Of a stretch of 62,517 nucleotides of DNA, positions 1 through 9,058 are shown one piece after another. Within the stretch, counting starts at the first letter, position 1; the number at the start of each line of letters is the position of its first letter. The notes under the pieces were generated by a model, which worked only from the letters and a program-made list of their open reading frames with translations, searched no databases and was not told where the DNA came from. The position numbers and the translations under genes were made by a program. The DNA comes from an uncultured Neomegalonema sp. (GTDB lineage: Bacteria > Pseudomonadota > Alphaproteobacteria > Rhodobacterales > Rhodobacteraceae): the NCBI GenBank assembly GCA_937995735.1, contig CALKIZ010000052.1, positions 1-62,517 of the forward strand. The letters run 5' to 3'.

Positions 1-117
1 GTCGCGATTGCGGTCGTTTGTAAATCTGCCTTCGGCCTGCGCGTCAGCGAAGAAGATGAAATCGAAGGACTGGACTACACCGCCCATGGCGAACGCGCCT
101 ACGATATGGTGTCGTAA
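1..117 (+). CDS. amtB: Ammonium transporter, C-terminal fragment (window edge)
   Basis: Frame 1 is open from the first base to a TAA at 115-117 and gives 38 residues. They match the cytoplasmic tail typical of Amt/AmtB ammonium channels: a short hydrophobic stretch, then FGLRVSEEDEIEGLD, then HGERAYDM near the end. In this family the segment follows the eleventh membrane helix and is where GlnK/PII proteins bind. The rest of the gene lies outside the window, so only the family call is supported. A partner glnK gene, if present, would lie upstream and out of view. Confidence 0.88.
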   Translation, partial: VAIAVVCKSAFGLRVSEEDEIEGLDYTAHGERAYDMVS

Positions 118-132
118 AAGCGACCGTCTCAA

Positions 133-158
133 GCCGCTGAGAGCCAGCTCCCAGCGGC
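133..158 (+). terminator. Possible hairpin after amt
   Basis: GCCGCTG (133-139) pairs with CAGCGGC (152-158) around a 12-base loop, 16 bases after the amt stop. No T-run follows, so it may only stabilise the 3' end. Confidence 0.35.
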
Positions 159-221
159 ACTCGTCACATGCAATAAAGCGTTTTCAATGCAGTGACCTAC
201 AAAGATCAAACCATCCCGCAA

Positions 222-250
222 TTGAAACTTCCGCCAAAACTTCCTATGTT
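222..250 (+). promoter_or_regulatory. Sigma-70-like promoter for the lipoprotein gene
   Basis: TTGAAA at 222-227 and TATGTT at 245-250 are separated by exactly 17 bases. The start codon of the next gene is 37 bases downstream of the -10 box. This is pattern matching only. Confidence 0.5.
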
Positions 251-287
251 TATTGGCAAGGGGCATTTGAGTGCAGGAGCATCAAGG

Positions 288-602
288 ATGGTCTCTTTAT
301 ATCGGGCGTTTGCCGCTACGGTTTTACTGACAGCGTTGACAGGTTGCGTAAGTTCTCCAGAACAGGTGTTCACGCCGCCCGCGATTGCGGCACCACCCGC
401 GCCTATTGTGCAAAGCGAACTCCAAATTGATGCCAACGAGTTCGAGGCCGGTTTCGCTAAAGCGCGTGAAAAGCAAGACGCAATGTTCCAAATATTAACA
501 CTCATGCTGCAAGAGGCAACGCGCCCGGAATTGCTCGCTGCCGTGAAACAATCCGCCGAGCGTTTAAAAGTCGCGACACAGGATCTCAACACGGTTCAGT
601 AA
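288..602 (+). CDS. Small predicted lipoprotein of unknown function
   Basis: A 104-residue protein. The ATG at 288 is chosen because GGAG lies 9 bases upstream and because it places a compact signal peptide at the N terminus: a basic residue near position 6, a hydrophobic core, and the lipobox LTGC at about residues 17-20. A proline/alanine-rich linker follows, then a helical region with many Glu, Ala and Lys. It is probably exported and lipidated, but no domain is recognised. It follows amt on the same strand but seems to have its own promoter. An in-frame ATG at 192 would add an unlikely N-terminal extension ahead of the signal peptide. Confidence 0.7.
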   Translation: MVSLYRAFAATVLLTALTGCVSSPEQVFTPPAIAAPPAPIVQSELQIDANEFEAGFAKAREKQDAMFQILTLMLQEATRPELLAAVKQSAERLKVATQDLNTVQ

Positions 603-671
603 GTGTGTCAGCCCTTCTTGCAAAAATATAACGCGATGTAGGGCGGCATGTTGTTGTGGGGTTCAGTCATC

Positions 672-699
672 AAAAAACCCCGCCGTTTCCGGCAGGGTT
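672..699 (-). terminator. Rho-independent terminator of acs
   Basis: Read on the minus strand, AACCCTGCCG pairs with CGGCGGGGTT around a short AAA loop with one bulge or mismatch, and a run of Ts follows. It lies 36 bases beyond the acs stop codon. Confidence 0.75.
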
Positions 700-734
700 A
701 CAGTAGTTTCCAACTTTAGGCTGTCCAGTGGGAT

Positions 735-2684
735 TTAAGCAGATTTATTCTGCCGGTTCTCGATTAGATCATCGACCACTTCCGGCTCGGCCAGTGTCGA
801 GGTATCGCCTAATGATCCGAAATCGTCTTCGGCGATTTTGCGCAGGATACGACGCATGATTTTGCCCGAACGGGTTTTCGGCAAGCCCGGTGCGAACTGG
901 ATCAAATCCGGTTTTGCAATGGGGCCGATTTCTTTGCGGACCCAGTTTTGCAATTCTTCGCGAAGCTCTTGTGACGAATCCTCACCGCCCATCAACGTGA
1001 CATAGCAATAGATGCCCTGCCCTTTGATGTCATGCGGATAGCCTACGACAGCCGCTTCGGAGACTTTCGGATGCGCGACCAGCGCGCTTTCAACTTCAGC
1101 CGTTCCCATGCGGTGACCGGAGACATTAATCACGTCGTCCACACGGCCTGTAATCCAGTAATAGCCGTCGCTATCTCGGCGACAGCCATCGCCCGTGAAA
1201 TAATAGCTTTTATACTGCTGGAAATAGGTCGCGACAAAACGATCATGGTCGCCATAGACAGTCCGCATCTGACCGGGCCATGAATCTTTGATGCAAAGAA
1301 CACCCGAGGCTTCGGTTTCGGAAATTTCCTTGCCGCTCTCGGCCTCTAGCAGAACAGGATGAACCCCAAAGAACGGAACGGTCGCGGACCCCGGCTTTGT
1401 CGCAATTGCGCCCGGCAGCGGGGTCAGCATGTGTCCGCCGGTCTCCGTCTGCCAGAACGTATCAACGATCGGCAGTTTTCCTTTGCCGATAATATCGTTG
1501 TACCAGTTCCAAGCCTCAGGGTTGATCGGCTCACCCACCGTGCCGAGCACTTTGAGCGTTGAAAGGTCTTTACCCTCTACGAAATCATTTCCTTTGCCCA
1601 TAAGAGCGCGAATTGCTGTCGGAGCCGTGTAGAACTGATTGACCTTGTGCTTGGCGCAAACGTCCCAGAAGCGTCCGGCATCCGGGAAAGTCGGTACACC
1701 CTCGAACATGATCGTGGTCGCACCATTCGCAAGCGGGCCATAGACGATATAGCTGTGGCCCGTGACCCATCCCACATCAGCGGTACACCAGAAAATATCG
1801 CCGTCATGATAATCGAATGTAAGCTGCTGCGTCATCGAGGCATAAACAAGATAGCCACCCGATGTATGTAGCACGCCTTTGGGTTGGCCCGTCGAGCCGG
1901 AAGTATAAAGGATAAACAGCGGGTCTTCGGCATTCATTGCTTCAGGCGGGCAGTCGTCGCTCGCGCTGTTGACAACCTCATGCCACCAGACATCGCGCGA
2001 CGCATCCCAAGCGATGTCTCCACCAGTGCGTTTGACGACAAGGAGTTTCACGTCATCGCCGCATTTCTCCATTGCTTTATCAGCATTGGCTTTTAGCGGG
2101 GTGTTGCGTCCACCGCGCGGCGCTTCATCCGCCGTGATAACAAGTTTTGCACCGCAATCTTTTACGCGATCCGCCAGCGCATCCGGTGAAAAGCCGCCAA
2201 ACACAACCGAATGAACCGCGCCAATACGCGCACAAGCGAGCATTGCATAGGCTGCTTCCGGGATCATCGGCATGTAGAGAATTATGCGATCACCCTTGGC
2301 GACGCCCATATCCTTTAAGGCATTACCAAGCTGGGAGACGTGTTGCTTTAGCTCTCCATAAGAAATGTGTTTGTCAACGGTCGGGTCATCGCCTTCCCAG
2401 ATAATCGCGGTTTTTTCCGGCGTCTTATCAGCGTGGCGGTCTACGCAGTTGGCGCAGACATTGAGTTCACCATCTTCATACCATTGGATCGAGACATTCG
2501 GGTATTCAAAGGTCGTATTTTTGACCTTGGTATAAGGTGTCATCCAATCGAGACGCTTGCCCTGTTCTCCCCAAAACGCTTCCGGATCATTGATGGATTC
2601 CGCATACATGGTTGCGTATTTGGCCGAGTCCACATGCGCATTTGCTGTCATTTCAGCGCTAGGCGCGTACTTTTCTTCGGACAT
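735..2684 (-). CDS. acs: Acetyl-CoA synthetase
   Basis: A 649-residue AMP-forming acetyl-CoA synthetase, which makes acetyl-CoA from acetate, ATP and CoA in the cytoplasm. The length is the usual one for the family. The adenylation P-loop [11 protein letters not shown] is at about residues 260-270. The hinge/adenylate region contains [10 protein letters not shown]. The conserved TRSGKIMRR near residue 608 carries the catalytic Lys that Pat-type acetyltransferases modify and sirtuins deacetylate. The ATG has a GGGGAGA ribosome site about 7 bases upstream. It stands alone, with a terminator downstream and queG upstream on the same strand across an 88-base gap, so it probably has its own promoter. 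Confidence 0.97.
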   Translation of the reverse strand: MSEEKYAPSAEMTANAHVDSAKYATMYAESINDPEAFWGEQGKRLDWMTPYTKVKNTTFEYPNVSIQWYEDGELNVCANCVDRHADKTPEKTAIIWEGDDPTVDKHISYGELKQHVSQLGNALKDMGVAKGDRIILYMPMIPEAAYAMLACARIGAVHSVVFGGFSPDALADRVKDCGAKLVITADEAPRGGRNTPLKANADKAMEKCGDDVKLLVVKRTGGDIAWDASRDVWWHEVVNSASDDCPPEAMNAEDPLFILYTSGSTGQPKGVLHTSGGYLVYASMTQQLTFDYHDGDIFWCTADVGWVTGHSYIVYGPLANGATTIMFEGVPTFPDAGRFWDVCAKHKVNQFYTAPTAIRALMGKGNDFVEGKDLSTLKVLGTVGEPINPEAWNWYNDIIGKGKLPIVDTFWQTETGGHMLTPLPGAIATKPGSATVPFFGVHPVLLEAESGKEISETEASGVLCIKDSWPGQMRTVYGDHDRFVATYFQQYKSYYFTGDGCRRDSDGYYWITGRVDDVINVSGHRMGTAEVESALVAHPKVSEAAVVGYPHDIKGQGIYCYVTLMGGEDSSQELREELQNWVRKEIGPIAKPDLIQFAPGLPKTRSGKIMRRILRKIAEDDFGSLGDTSTLAEPEVVDDLIENRQNKSA

Positions 2685-2772
2685 AAAACGTCTCCCCGTT
2701 TTCGATTCTTTATTTTCGGCCAGAGCTTATGACGCAGTGCAACATGACGCAAGGTTTCGGATTGCAACAGTG

Positions 2773-3801
2773 TTACCGTCGATCAAGCTGTTCAACCGCC
2801 CAAACCGCTGCATCCCTGACGACATCGCTGGCATCATTTTGAAGACTAAGCGCACTTTGTCGAAGCGACAAATCTTCATTATTTCCAATCGCATAGAGAA
2901 CGTTTCTCACAAACCGATCACGCCCTATCCGTTTGATTGGAGAGCCGGAAAAAAACGCACGAAAAGTCGTGTCATCGAGCATCACGAGTTCCGCTAGTTT
3001 CGGGGCGCGTAGCTCTTCGCGAGCGTGATACGCGACCTCCGAAGCCTCGCGCGCGAATTTGTTCCACGGGCATACTGCTAAACAATCATCACACCCATAA
3101 ATGCGATTGCCAAGGGCCGCGCGAAATTCTACCGGAACTGGTCCCTTGTGCTCAATGGTCAGATACGAAATGCAGCGCCGCGCATCGAGTTGATAGGGCG
3201 CAGTGAACGCTGCCGTTGGACATATATCGAGGCAAGCCCGGCATGATCCGCATTTATCTCCATGCGGTTCATCTGCTGGCAAGTCAAGTGTCGTGAATAT
3301 CGCCCCTAGAAAGACCCATGATCCAACATCACGAGACACGAGGTTGGTGTGCTTGCCTTGCCAACCGAGACCAGCCGCCGCCGCGAGGGGCTTTTCCATA
3401 ACCGGAGCAGTATCGACGAAGACTTTCACCTCGCATCCGGTTTCAGCTACCATCCAGCGGACGATCTTTTTGAGCCGTTTTTTGATTTTGTCATGGTAGT
3501 CGCGATTACGAGCATAGACGCTGATCGTCGCACGATCCCGCTGTGGCAATGTTTCTAGCGGGTCTGTGTCGGGGCCATAATTATCGGCCAGCATAATAAC
3601 GGACTTGGCTTCCGGCCAAAGCACACTCGCATCTGCGCGCCAGTCGAGGCGATCCTCGAACCAGCTCATATTGCCGTGCTTTCCACCCGCAACCCATTCT
3701 CGCAAGCGTTCTCCTGCCGGGCGCATTGAGGATGGTTGGCATATTCCGAAGCCTTCAAAGCCTTCATCGCGGCAACGGGTTTCTAGAATTGCCCTATCCA
3801 T
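2773..3801 (-). CDS. queG: Epoxyqueuosine reductase QueG
   Basis: A 342-residue cobalamin-dependent iron-sulfur enzyme that reduces epoxyqueuosine to queuosine in the tRNA wobble position, the last step of queuosine synthesis. Two ferredoxin-like clusters are visible: Cys184, 187, 190 and 194 ([12 protein letters not shown]) and Cys237, 240 and 244 ([10 protein letters not shown]), with Cys210 between them. The C terminus has short HEAT-like helices, as in the family. No good ribosome site precedes the ATG. The gene is 36 bases downstream of a GST gene on the same strand and may be co-transcribed with it and the IclR regulator. Its cobalamin need fits with cobD at 22.7 kb. Confidence 0.95.
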   Translation of the reverse strand: MDRAILETRCRDEGFEGFGICQPSSMRPAGERLREWVAGGKHGNMSWFEDRLDWRADASVLWPEAKSVIMLADNYGPDTDPLETLPQRDRATISVYARNRDYHDKIKKRLKKIVRWMVAETGCEVKVFVDTAPVMEKPLAAAAGLGWQGKHTNLVSRDVGSWVFLGAIFTTLDLPADEPHGDKCGSCRACLDICPTAAFTAPYQLDARRCISYLTIEHKGPVPVEFRAALGNRIYGCDDCLAVCPWNKFAREASEVAYHAREELRAPKLAELVMLDDTTFRAFFSGSPIKRIGRDRFVRNVLYAIGNNEDLSLRQSALSLQNDASDVVRDAAVWAVEQLDRR

Positions 3802-3837
3802 TTAGGGAATGCCGTTTGTGATGACGGCGCATTCGCA

Positions 3838-4506
3838 TCAAAAATCTAAATCAGCATAATGTGCTGATGGCGGTAAGTTCGGCAAGTGATCAGCTAAGAG
3901 ACCACGAAAAGCGGGACGCGATTTCAATTTGGCGTACCATCCCTTTGCTCCGGGAAAATCCTCCCAAGGCACTGCTCCGATATAATCCAAACAACTCAGA
4001 TGTCCGGCAGCCGCGAAATCTGCAAAACTAATACGTTCTCCGGCAAGCCAATTACGGCGTTCTACCAACCAAGAAATATATTCCAGATGTGTTCGGAGGT
4101 TTGTTGTTCCGGCCCTGATGTAGCGCGAATCCGGTTCGCCTTGTTTTCGAAAGCGTTTGTATATCCGTTCAACGAGCAAGTTCTCAGTTACCTCGTTGCG
4201 AAATTTCACATCAAACCAACTCACAAGCCTGCGGACTTCTGCTCGCGCTGCAGAAGACTCCGGCAACAAAGCATGGTCGGTATAGACTTCTTCCAGATAC
4301 TCACAAATCGCGTTTGAATCGATAACTCGTCTTCCATTCTCTTCAACAAGAACAGGGACTTCACACGCAGGGTTTAACTTCAGCAATGAAGCCGATCTCT
4401 CCCAAGGCGCATGATCAATAAGATCAGCTTCTAAAGCCTTTTCGCCAAGCGTGAGTCGAACCTTTCTACAAAAAGGAGACAGCGGAAACATATGAAGTTC
4501 GCGCAT
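3838..4506 (-). CDS. Glutathione S-transferase family protein
   Basis: A 222-residue protein with a thioredoxin-like N-terminal GST domain. SPFCRKVRLTL lies at residues 10-20, and ENGRRVIDSNAICEYLEE supplies the cis-Pro and Glu/Ser region that binds the glutathione gamma-glutamyl group. An all-helical C-terminal domain follows, with WLAGERISFADFAA as the N-capping box motif. The Cys in SPFC suggests an omega- or beta-like class. Its ATG overlaps the stop of the IclR gene as TAATG, so the two are translationally coupled. The substrate is unknown. The GMC dehydrogenase across the divergent promoter hints at xenobiotic or alcohol metabolism, which is inference. Confidence 0.88.
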   Translation of the reverse strand: MRELHMFPLSPFCRKVRLTLGEKALEADLIDHAPWERSASLLKLNPACEVPVLVEENGRRVIDSNAICEYLEEVYTDHALLPESSAARAEVRRLVSWFDVKFRNEVTENLLVERIYKRFRKQGEPDSRYIRAGTTNLRTHLEYISWLVERRNWLAGERISFADFAAAGHLSCLDYIGAVPWEDFPGAKGWYAKLKSRPAFRGLLADHLPNLPPSAHYADLDF

Positions 4507-5291
4507 TATTCTTCGGCTGCTTTCTCTTCACCAAATAGAATGTCGTGAATGCGTGTAGCGCCCTCTTGAAGCGTAGGAACGAATCTCTTGGCATCCTCAA
4601 AAGCGATTCGCTGGATCGGGGCATGAAACGCAACCGCACAAGAAAACCGTCCTTCAAGGTCGTTAACTGGAACAGCAAAAGCGACCATGCCCACCATGAA
4701 CTCTTCGTTATCCCAAGCATACCCCATTTTGCGAACCGTCCTAATTTCATCTTGAAGGTCAGCTCGATTCGTAATGGTATTGGGCGCTTCGGCGGTAAGT
4801 TCCATTGCATCCAAAACGGATGACAGATCATTGTCATTAAATGATGCAAGGAAAAGTTTTCCGCTTGCCGTACAATGAAAGGGTACTTCTGTTCCAACAG
4901 GCAGTTGGAAACGCAGTGGCCAAGGCGTATCAACACGATCAAGATACGTCATCCCCGCCACAGTAGGCGCGGCGATGTTACATGTTTCCTCAATCTTCGA
5001 AGCTACTGATTTTAAAACCATTCGCCTAGAAATATGTAGCCGCGAAACCGTTTGCAGTCCCATGGCCATAATCCGTGCGCGCCGCGCTGGGCGCAGACGT
5101 CCGCTATGGTGTTCGCGGATCAAAAATCCTTCATCTTCAAGTGTGGTACAAAGTCGGTGTAGTGTAGGCTTCGGCAAATCTATTTCTTCGCCTAACTCCG
5201 AAGGAGTCATAGGACGACCGCTTGTTGCCAGTGCTTCGAATATAAGAAGCATACGAAGGTTCGTAGGGATTCGACTCGAGTCATAAATCAT
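4506..5291 (-). CDS. IclR-family transcriptional regulator
   Basis: A 261-residue regulator. An N-terminal winged helix-turn-helix (about residues 8-60, with SELGEEIDLPKPTLHRLCTTL as the recognition region, split here only for description) is followed by an effector-binding GAF-like domain containing VPFHCTASGKLFLA at about residues 135-150, a family hallmark. It is the first gene of a minus-strand unit with the GST gene and is divergent from the GMC dehydrogenase. That is the usual arrangement for a regulator controlling its neighbour and itself. The effector is unknown. Confidence 0.92.
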   Translation of the reverse strand: MIYDSSRIPTNLRMLLIFEALATSGRPMTPSELGEEIDLPKPTLHRLCTTLEDEGFLIREHHSGRLRPARRARIMAMGLQTVSRLHISRRMVLKSVASKIEETCNIAAPTVAGMTYLDRVDTPWPLRFQLPVGTEVPFHCTASGKLFLASFNDNDLSSVLDAMELTAEAPNTITNRADLQDEIRTVRKMGYAWDNEEFMVGMVAFAVPVNDLEGRFSCAVAFHAPIQRIAFEDAKRFVPTLQEGATRIHDILFGEEKAAEE

Positions 5292-5312
5292 CGGAAATAT
5301 GTACCGCAGCTT

Positions 5313-5391
5313 TTGACAAAAAGTGCTTTCATTTTTTTGAGACTCATGGTTTCATTTTTCAAACATAGGTAATCTAGCCTGATCGGGGGAA
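5313..5391 (+). promoter_or_regulatory. IclR/GMC divergent control region with repeated TTTCATTTTT
   Basis: The 104-base gap between the divergent IclR and GMC genes holds TTGACA at 5313-5318, two direct copies of TTTCATTTTT at 5327-5336 and 5350-5359 (23 bases apart), and an inverted GTTT/AAAC pair around the second copy. GGGGGA at 5386-5391 is the ribosome site for the TTG start at 5396. The repeats are candidate operator sites for the neighbouring IclR protein, which is inference. Confidence 0.45.
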
Positions 5392-5395
5392 TCTT

Positions 5396-7003
5396 TTGGA
5401 ATACGATTACGTCGTCGTTGGAGCAGGTTCGACAGGTTGTGCGTTGGCATCAAGACTTTCGGAGTCTGGTGATGCTTCTGTAGCACTCATCGAGGCCGGA
5501 GGACGCGATTGGAATCCTTGGATACACATTCCAGTTGGTTACTTCCGAACGATGGGAAACAAATCCGTCGATTGGTGCTACAAAACTCAACCTGATCCCG
5601 GAATTAATGGACGCAGTATCAACTGGCCCCGTGGGAAAGTATGGGGAGGGTCAAGCTCGTTGAATGGCCTTCTCTATGTACGCGGTCAGGCACAAGATTA
5701 CGATCAATGGCGTCAACAAGGCAACGTTGGCTGGGCGTGGGACGACGTTCTCCCTTATTTTAAAAAATCTGAGAATAACGAGCGCGGTGCAGACGCGCTT
5801 CATGGTGCTGATGGTCCACTCGCTGTAAACGACATGCGTTTACGCCGTGAGATTTGCGATCAGTGGGTGGAATCAGGCCAAACCGCCGGATATAGATTTA
5901 ATGCTGACTACAACGGCGTAGATCAGGAAGGCGTTGGGTATTTCCAGTTCACTTGCCGAAAAGGTCGACGTTGCAGTGCGGCGTCAGCCTATATCACGCC
6001 AAATCTTGGCCGAGAATCACTGGATGTCATAAGCAAGGCGCTTACCCGTCGCGTTATTTTTGAGAATAATACGGCAGTTGGAATTGAAATTGAGCGTGGC
6101 GGCAAAATTGAAACAATCAAAGCCCGTAGCGAAGTCATCTTATGTGCAGGAGCAATTGGCTCGCCGCAAATCTTGATGCTTTCAGGTATTGGCAATGCCG
6201 AGGATCTCAGATCGCACGGGATTGAAGTGCTGAAGGATGCGCCCGACATGGGGCGCAATCTACAGGATCATCTACAAGCACGTTTGGTGCATAAATGCGC
6301 AAAACCGACCATGAACAACGAAGTGAACTCACTTATCGGTAAAGCAAAAATAGCTGCTGAATACGCGCTAAAACGCACTGGACCGATGACGATGGCGGCG
6401 AGCCTTGCTTGCGGGTTTCTGAAAACACGTGAAGATCTCGAAACACCTGATATTCAATTCCATATTCAGCCTTGGAGTGCGGATAGTCCGGCTGAGGGAC
6501 CCCATAAATTTTCGGCATTTACATCATCTGTTTGCCAATTAAGACCTGAGAGTCGCGGTCATCTAGAACTAGCAAGTTCTGATCCTAAAGATTATCCGCT
6601 GATTCACCCGAACTATTTGGCGTCACCTCTCGATCAACAAACGATGGTTGAAGGGGTGAAAATTGCACGGAAGATTGCAGATGCCGAACCTTTGAAAAGT
6701 TCAATCACATCAGAACATGCGCCTGGCCTAGACGTGCAATTGGATGAAGATTTGCTGACTTGGATCAGAAATACATCGACGACGATCTATCACCCATCTG
6801 GAACATGCCGGATGGGGCAAGACGATAAGGCAATAGTAGACGAGCGGTTGCGGGTGAAGGGCGTTTCTAACTTGCGTGTCGCCGATTGTTCGATCATGCC
6901 AACACTTGTGTCAGGAAATACAAATGCGCCCGCAATTATGATCGGTGAGAAATTATCTGACATGATCCGCGAAGACGCACAACAATTTGCAGGGGCTGCT
7001 TAA
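5396..7003 (+). CDS. GMC-family FAD-dependent dehydrogenase (choline-dehydrogenase-like)
   Basis: A 535-residue flavoprotein. The FAD-binding Rossmann motif GAGSTGCALASRLSE starts at residue 8. The GMC signature WGGSSSLNGLLYVRG is near residues 82-96, and the catalytic-His segment HPSGTCRMG near residues 466-474 precedes the closing NTNAPAIMIGEK motif. The family oxidises primary alcohols such as choline, PEG-type or long-chain alcohols. The substrate cannot be read from the sequence, and betA is not assigned because no betaine genes accompany it. The start is TTG, supported by a strong GGGGGA 4 bases upstream. The next ATG is well inside the FAD domain. TerC follows after 3 bases. Confidence 0.92.
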   Translation: MEYDYVVVGAGSTGCALASRLSESGDASVALIEAGGRDWNPWIHIPVGYFRTMGNKSVDWCYKTQPDPGINGRSINWPRGKVWGGSSSLNGLLYVRGQAQDYDQWRQQGNVGWAWDDVLPYFKKSENNERGADALHGADGPLAVNDMRLRREICDQWVESGQTAGYRFNADYNGVDQEGVGYFQFTCRKGRRCSAASAYITPNLGRESLDVISKALTRRVIFENNTAVGIEIERGGKIETIKARSEVILCAGAIGSPQILMLSGIGNAEDLRSHGIEVLKDAPDMGRNLQDHLQARLVHKCAKPTMNNEVNSLIGKAKIAAEYALKRTGPMTMAASLACGFLKTREDLETPDIQFHIQPWSADSPAEGPHKFSAFTSSVCQLRPESRGHLELASSDPKDYPLIHPNYLASPLDQQTMVEGVKIARKIADAEPLKSSITSEHAPGLDVQLDEDLLTWIRNTSTTIYHPSGTCRMGQDDKAIVDERLRVKGVSNLRVADCSIMPTLVSGNTNAPAIMIGEKLSDMIREDAQQFAGAA

Positions 7004-7006
7004 GCG

Positions 7007-7684
7007 ATGTGGGACACGATTTTTGATTACAGCGCGATCATTATTGCCGATCTGATTCTGTCCGGTGATAACGCGCTGATCATCGGCATGGCAGCCGCCG
7101 GTCTTTCGCCAGAACTCCGCAAGAAAGCCATTCTGTATGGCATGGTCATTGCCGCAGTTCTACGGGTTGTCTTTGCTGTTATCGCGACAAAATTGCTCGG
7201 CGTACCGGGGCTATTGTTTGTCGGGGGACTCTTGCTGGTCTGGGTATGTTGGAGTCTTTACAAAGACATCCGCAATCATACGGACCATCAGGCTGAAATG
7301 GCGATGGAAGAAGCCGAAGACGGCGGTTATGACGGCAAGCCTAAGCGCACGATGAAACAAGCGCTTATCGCGATTACCATCGCCGACGTCTCAATGTCAC
7401 TCGATAACGTCTTGGCGGTTGCTGCAATTGCCGACGGAGATTCGACAAAGTTGATCGTCGGATTGGGATTAGCCATACTTCTCATGGCTTTTGCTGCCAC
7501 GCTGATCATGAAGTTACTTGCATCTTATCCGTGGATATCGTGGCTTGGTTTAATCGTCCTCGTCTACGTAGCATTTGAAATGCTTTATCGAGGAATTACG
7601 AACTGCGAAACCGGGATAGGACCAATCTTAGGTTTGATATCTGAAACGCAATGTGTGCCGAGCGGTAATGGAGGAGGCCATTAA
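7007..7684 (+). CDS. TerC/YjbE-family integral membrane protein
   Basis: A 225-residue membrane protein with about seven hydrophobic helices and the family's paired acidic motifs: LILSGDNALIIG at residues 16-27 and SMSLDNVLAVAA near 130. Each carries the Asp-Asn pair thought to bind metal. TerC/YjbE proteins have been linked to tellurite resistance and to manganese export or metalation of secreted enzymes. Which applies here is unknown. It starts 3 bases after the GMC dehydrogenase with AGGGG 10 bases upstream, so the two are probably one transcript. The functional link between them is not obvious. Confidence 0.88.
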   Translation: MWDTIFDYSAIIIADLILSGDNALIIGMAAAGLSPELRKKAILYGMVIAAVLRVVFAVIATKLLGVPGLLFVGGLLLVWVCWSLYKDIRNHTDHQAEMAMEEAEDGGYDGKPKRTMKQALIAITIADVSMSLDNVLAVAAIADGDSTKLIVGLGLAILLMAFAATLIMKLLASYPWISWLGLIVLVYVAFEMLYRGITNCETGIGPILGLISETQCVPSGNGGGH

Positions 7685-7855
7685 GCAGATTCAAATTAAT
7701 CTTAGCCTTCATTCATGTATTAGCAGTCTTGTATAAGAATAAACCGCTGTGATACCGATTGAGTTGGCATAAGGTGAAGACATAGTTTGCTGCGCTGAAT
7801 TAGGCGCGGCTGCTTGGAGACAACGATACTACGACCAAACCCCAGGGAGGATATG

Positions 7856-8950
7856 ATGGGATTTTTGAAGACAGCGGCGCTCGGTGTGAGTCTTGCCGCA
7901 TTTACAGCTTCGGCTGCTTTTGCTGAAACAGTCATTCGCGTTCAGTCGGTTATCCCGGCGAAAGCAGATGAAGTATTCATGCTCAACGAGTTCGGCAAGG
8001 ACGTTGCTGCACTTACGAACGGCTCGCTCAAAATCGAAGTTCTGCCAGCCGGTGCAGTTGTTGGTGTTAAAGAAACACTCGACGCTGTTGATAAAGGCCT
8101 GATCGAAGGTGGTTTTGCTTGGACTCACTACTGGTCTGGTAAGCACCCAGCAGCAATGCTGTTCGGTTCCCCAGTTGCTGGTGCTGGTGTTGGCATCGAT
8201 AACATCGCATTCGTATCATGGTTCCAGTATGGCGGCGGCAAAGAGCTGTACGACCAACTCTGGGACGAGATGGGCGTAAACGTGAAAGGCTTCATGCTTC
8301 AGCCAGTTGGCCCAGAAGCACTTGGCTGGTTCAAAGAGCCAATCACGTCCATGGATGACTTCCGTAAATACCGTTTCCGTACGCCTCCAGGCATTCCTGG
8401 CCAGACGTATAAAGACATCGGTGTTGCATCGGTTGCTATGGGCGGTGGTGACATCCTCCCAGCACTTGAAAAAGGCACGATTGACGCGGCTGAATGGTGC
8501 TGCCCGAAGCCTGACTCGGTCTTCGGCTTCCAAAAAGTTCTGAAGCACTACTACCTTCAGGGTCTTCACCAAGTTGTTGTAAACGCTGACATGTACATCA
8601 ATGGCGACGTTTACGACGGTCTTTCTGATCTTGAGAAAAAAGCTCTTGAAGTTGCTGCAAACGCATCTCTTTCAAAAGCTATGTCCTACCGCATCTACGA
8701 AAACGGTAAGGCTCTTAAAGACCTCGTAGAGAACCACGGTGTTCAACTGCACGACACTCCAGCGGATTACTTCCCAGCATACATGAACGCTGCGAAAGCT
8801 GCGCTTGAGAAAAACTCTGCTGAGAACGAGTTCTTTGCAAAAGTTTGGCAGTCGCAAAAAGACTTCGCTGCGATTGCTGTTCCTTTCTGGGCTGGCGCTC
8901 AGGCATCGAACGCTGCACTCGGCAAAGCATTCGCCGACTCGGTCAAGTAA
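7856..8950 (+). CDS. TRAP transporter periplasmic substrate-binding protein (DctP type)
   Basis: A 364-residue binding protein of the DctP family. A signal peptide (residues 1-23) ends in AFA before Glu. The second of two adjacent ATGs is chosen because AGGGAGG then lies at a normal 5-base distance. The substrate-cleft region contains the family arginine in YRFRTPPG and a GGGDILPALEKGTIDAAEW segment. It is followed by an unusual CCPKPD where alpha-keto-acid binders of the TakP group have an aromatic pair. A carboxylate substrate is likely, but its identity is not. Codons lean strongly to GCT, GTT, CCA and AAC, unlike the neighbours, which suggests high expression. The permease follows after a terminator-like hairpin. 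Confidence 0.93.
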   Translation: MGFLKTAALGVSLAAFTASAAFAETVIRVQSVIPAKADEVFMLNEFGKDVAALTNGSLKIEVLPAGAVVGVKETLDAVDKGLIEGGFAWTHYWSGKHPAAMLFGSPVAGAGVGIDNIAFVSWFQYGGGKELYDQLWDEMGVNVKGFMLQPVGPEALGWFKEPITSMDDFRKYRFRTPPGIPGQTYKDIGVASVAMGGGDILPALEKGTIDAAEWCCPKPDSVFGFQKVLKHYYLQGLHQVVVNADMYINGDVYDGLSDLEKKALEVAANASLSKAMSYRIYENGKALKDLVENHGVQLHDTPADYFPAYMNAAKAALEKNSAENEFFAKVWQSQKDFAAIAVPFWAGAQASNAALGKAFADSVK

Positions 8951-8961
8951 TTTGACGATCT

Positions 8962-8998
8962 GTCCCAACGCTTCGTGCGTTGGGACATTTTCTTTTTT
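8962..8998 (+). terminator. Strong intra-operon terminator between TRAP binding protein and permease
   Basis: GTCCCAACGC (8962-8971) pairs perfectly with GCGTTGGGAC (8977-8986) around a TTCGT loop and is followed by a T-rich tract to 8998. It lies 11 bases after the binding-protein stop and before the permease. Partial termination here would give excess binding protein over permease. Confidence 0.85.
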
Positions 8999-9017
8999 AA
9001 ATTTATTCCAATTTTCT

Positions 9018-9034
9018 AACCCAATTTTTGGGTT
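9018..9034 (+). other. Small hairpin upstream of the TRAP permease
   Basis: AACCCAA (9018-9024) pairs with TTGGGTT (9028-9034) around TTT, 25 bases before the permease ATG. It could tune translation or 5'-end stability of the processed downstream mRNA. Confidence 0.4.
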
Positions 9035-9058
9035 AACAGCAGAATTGTAGGCATCGCT

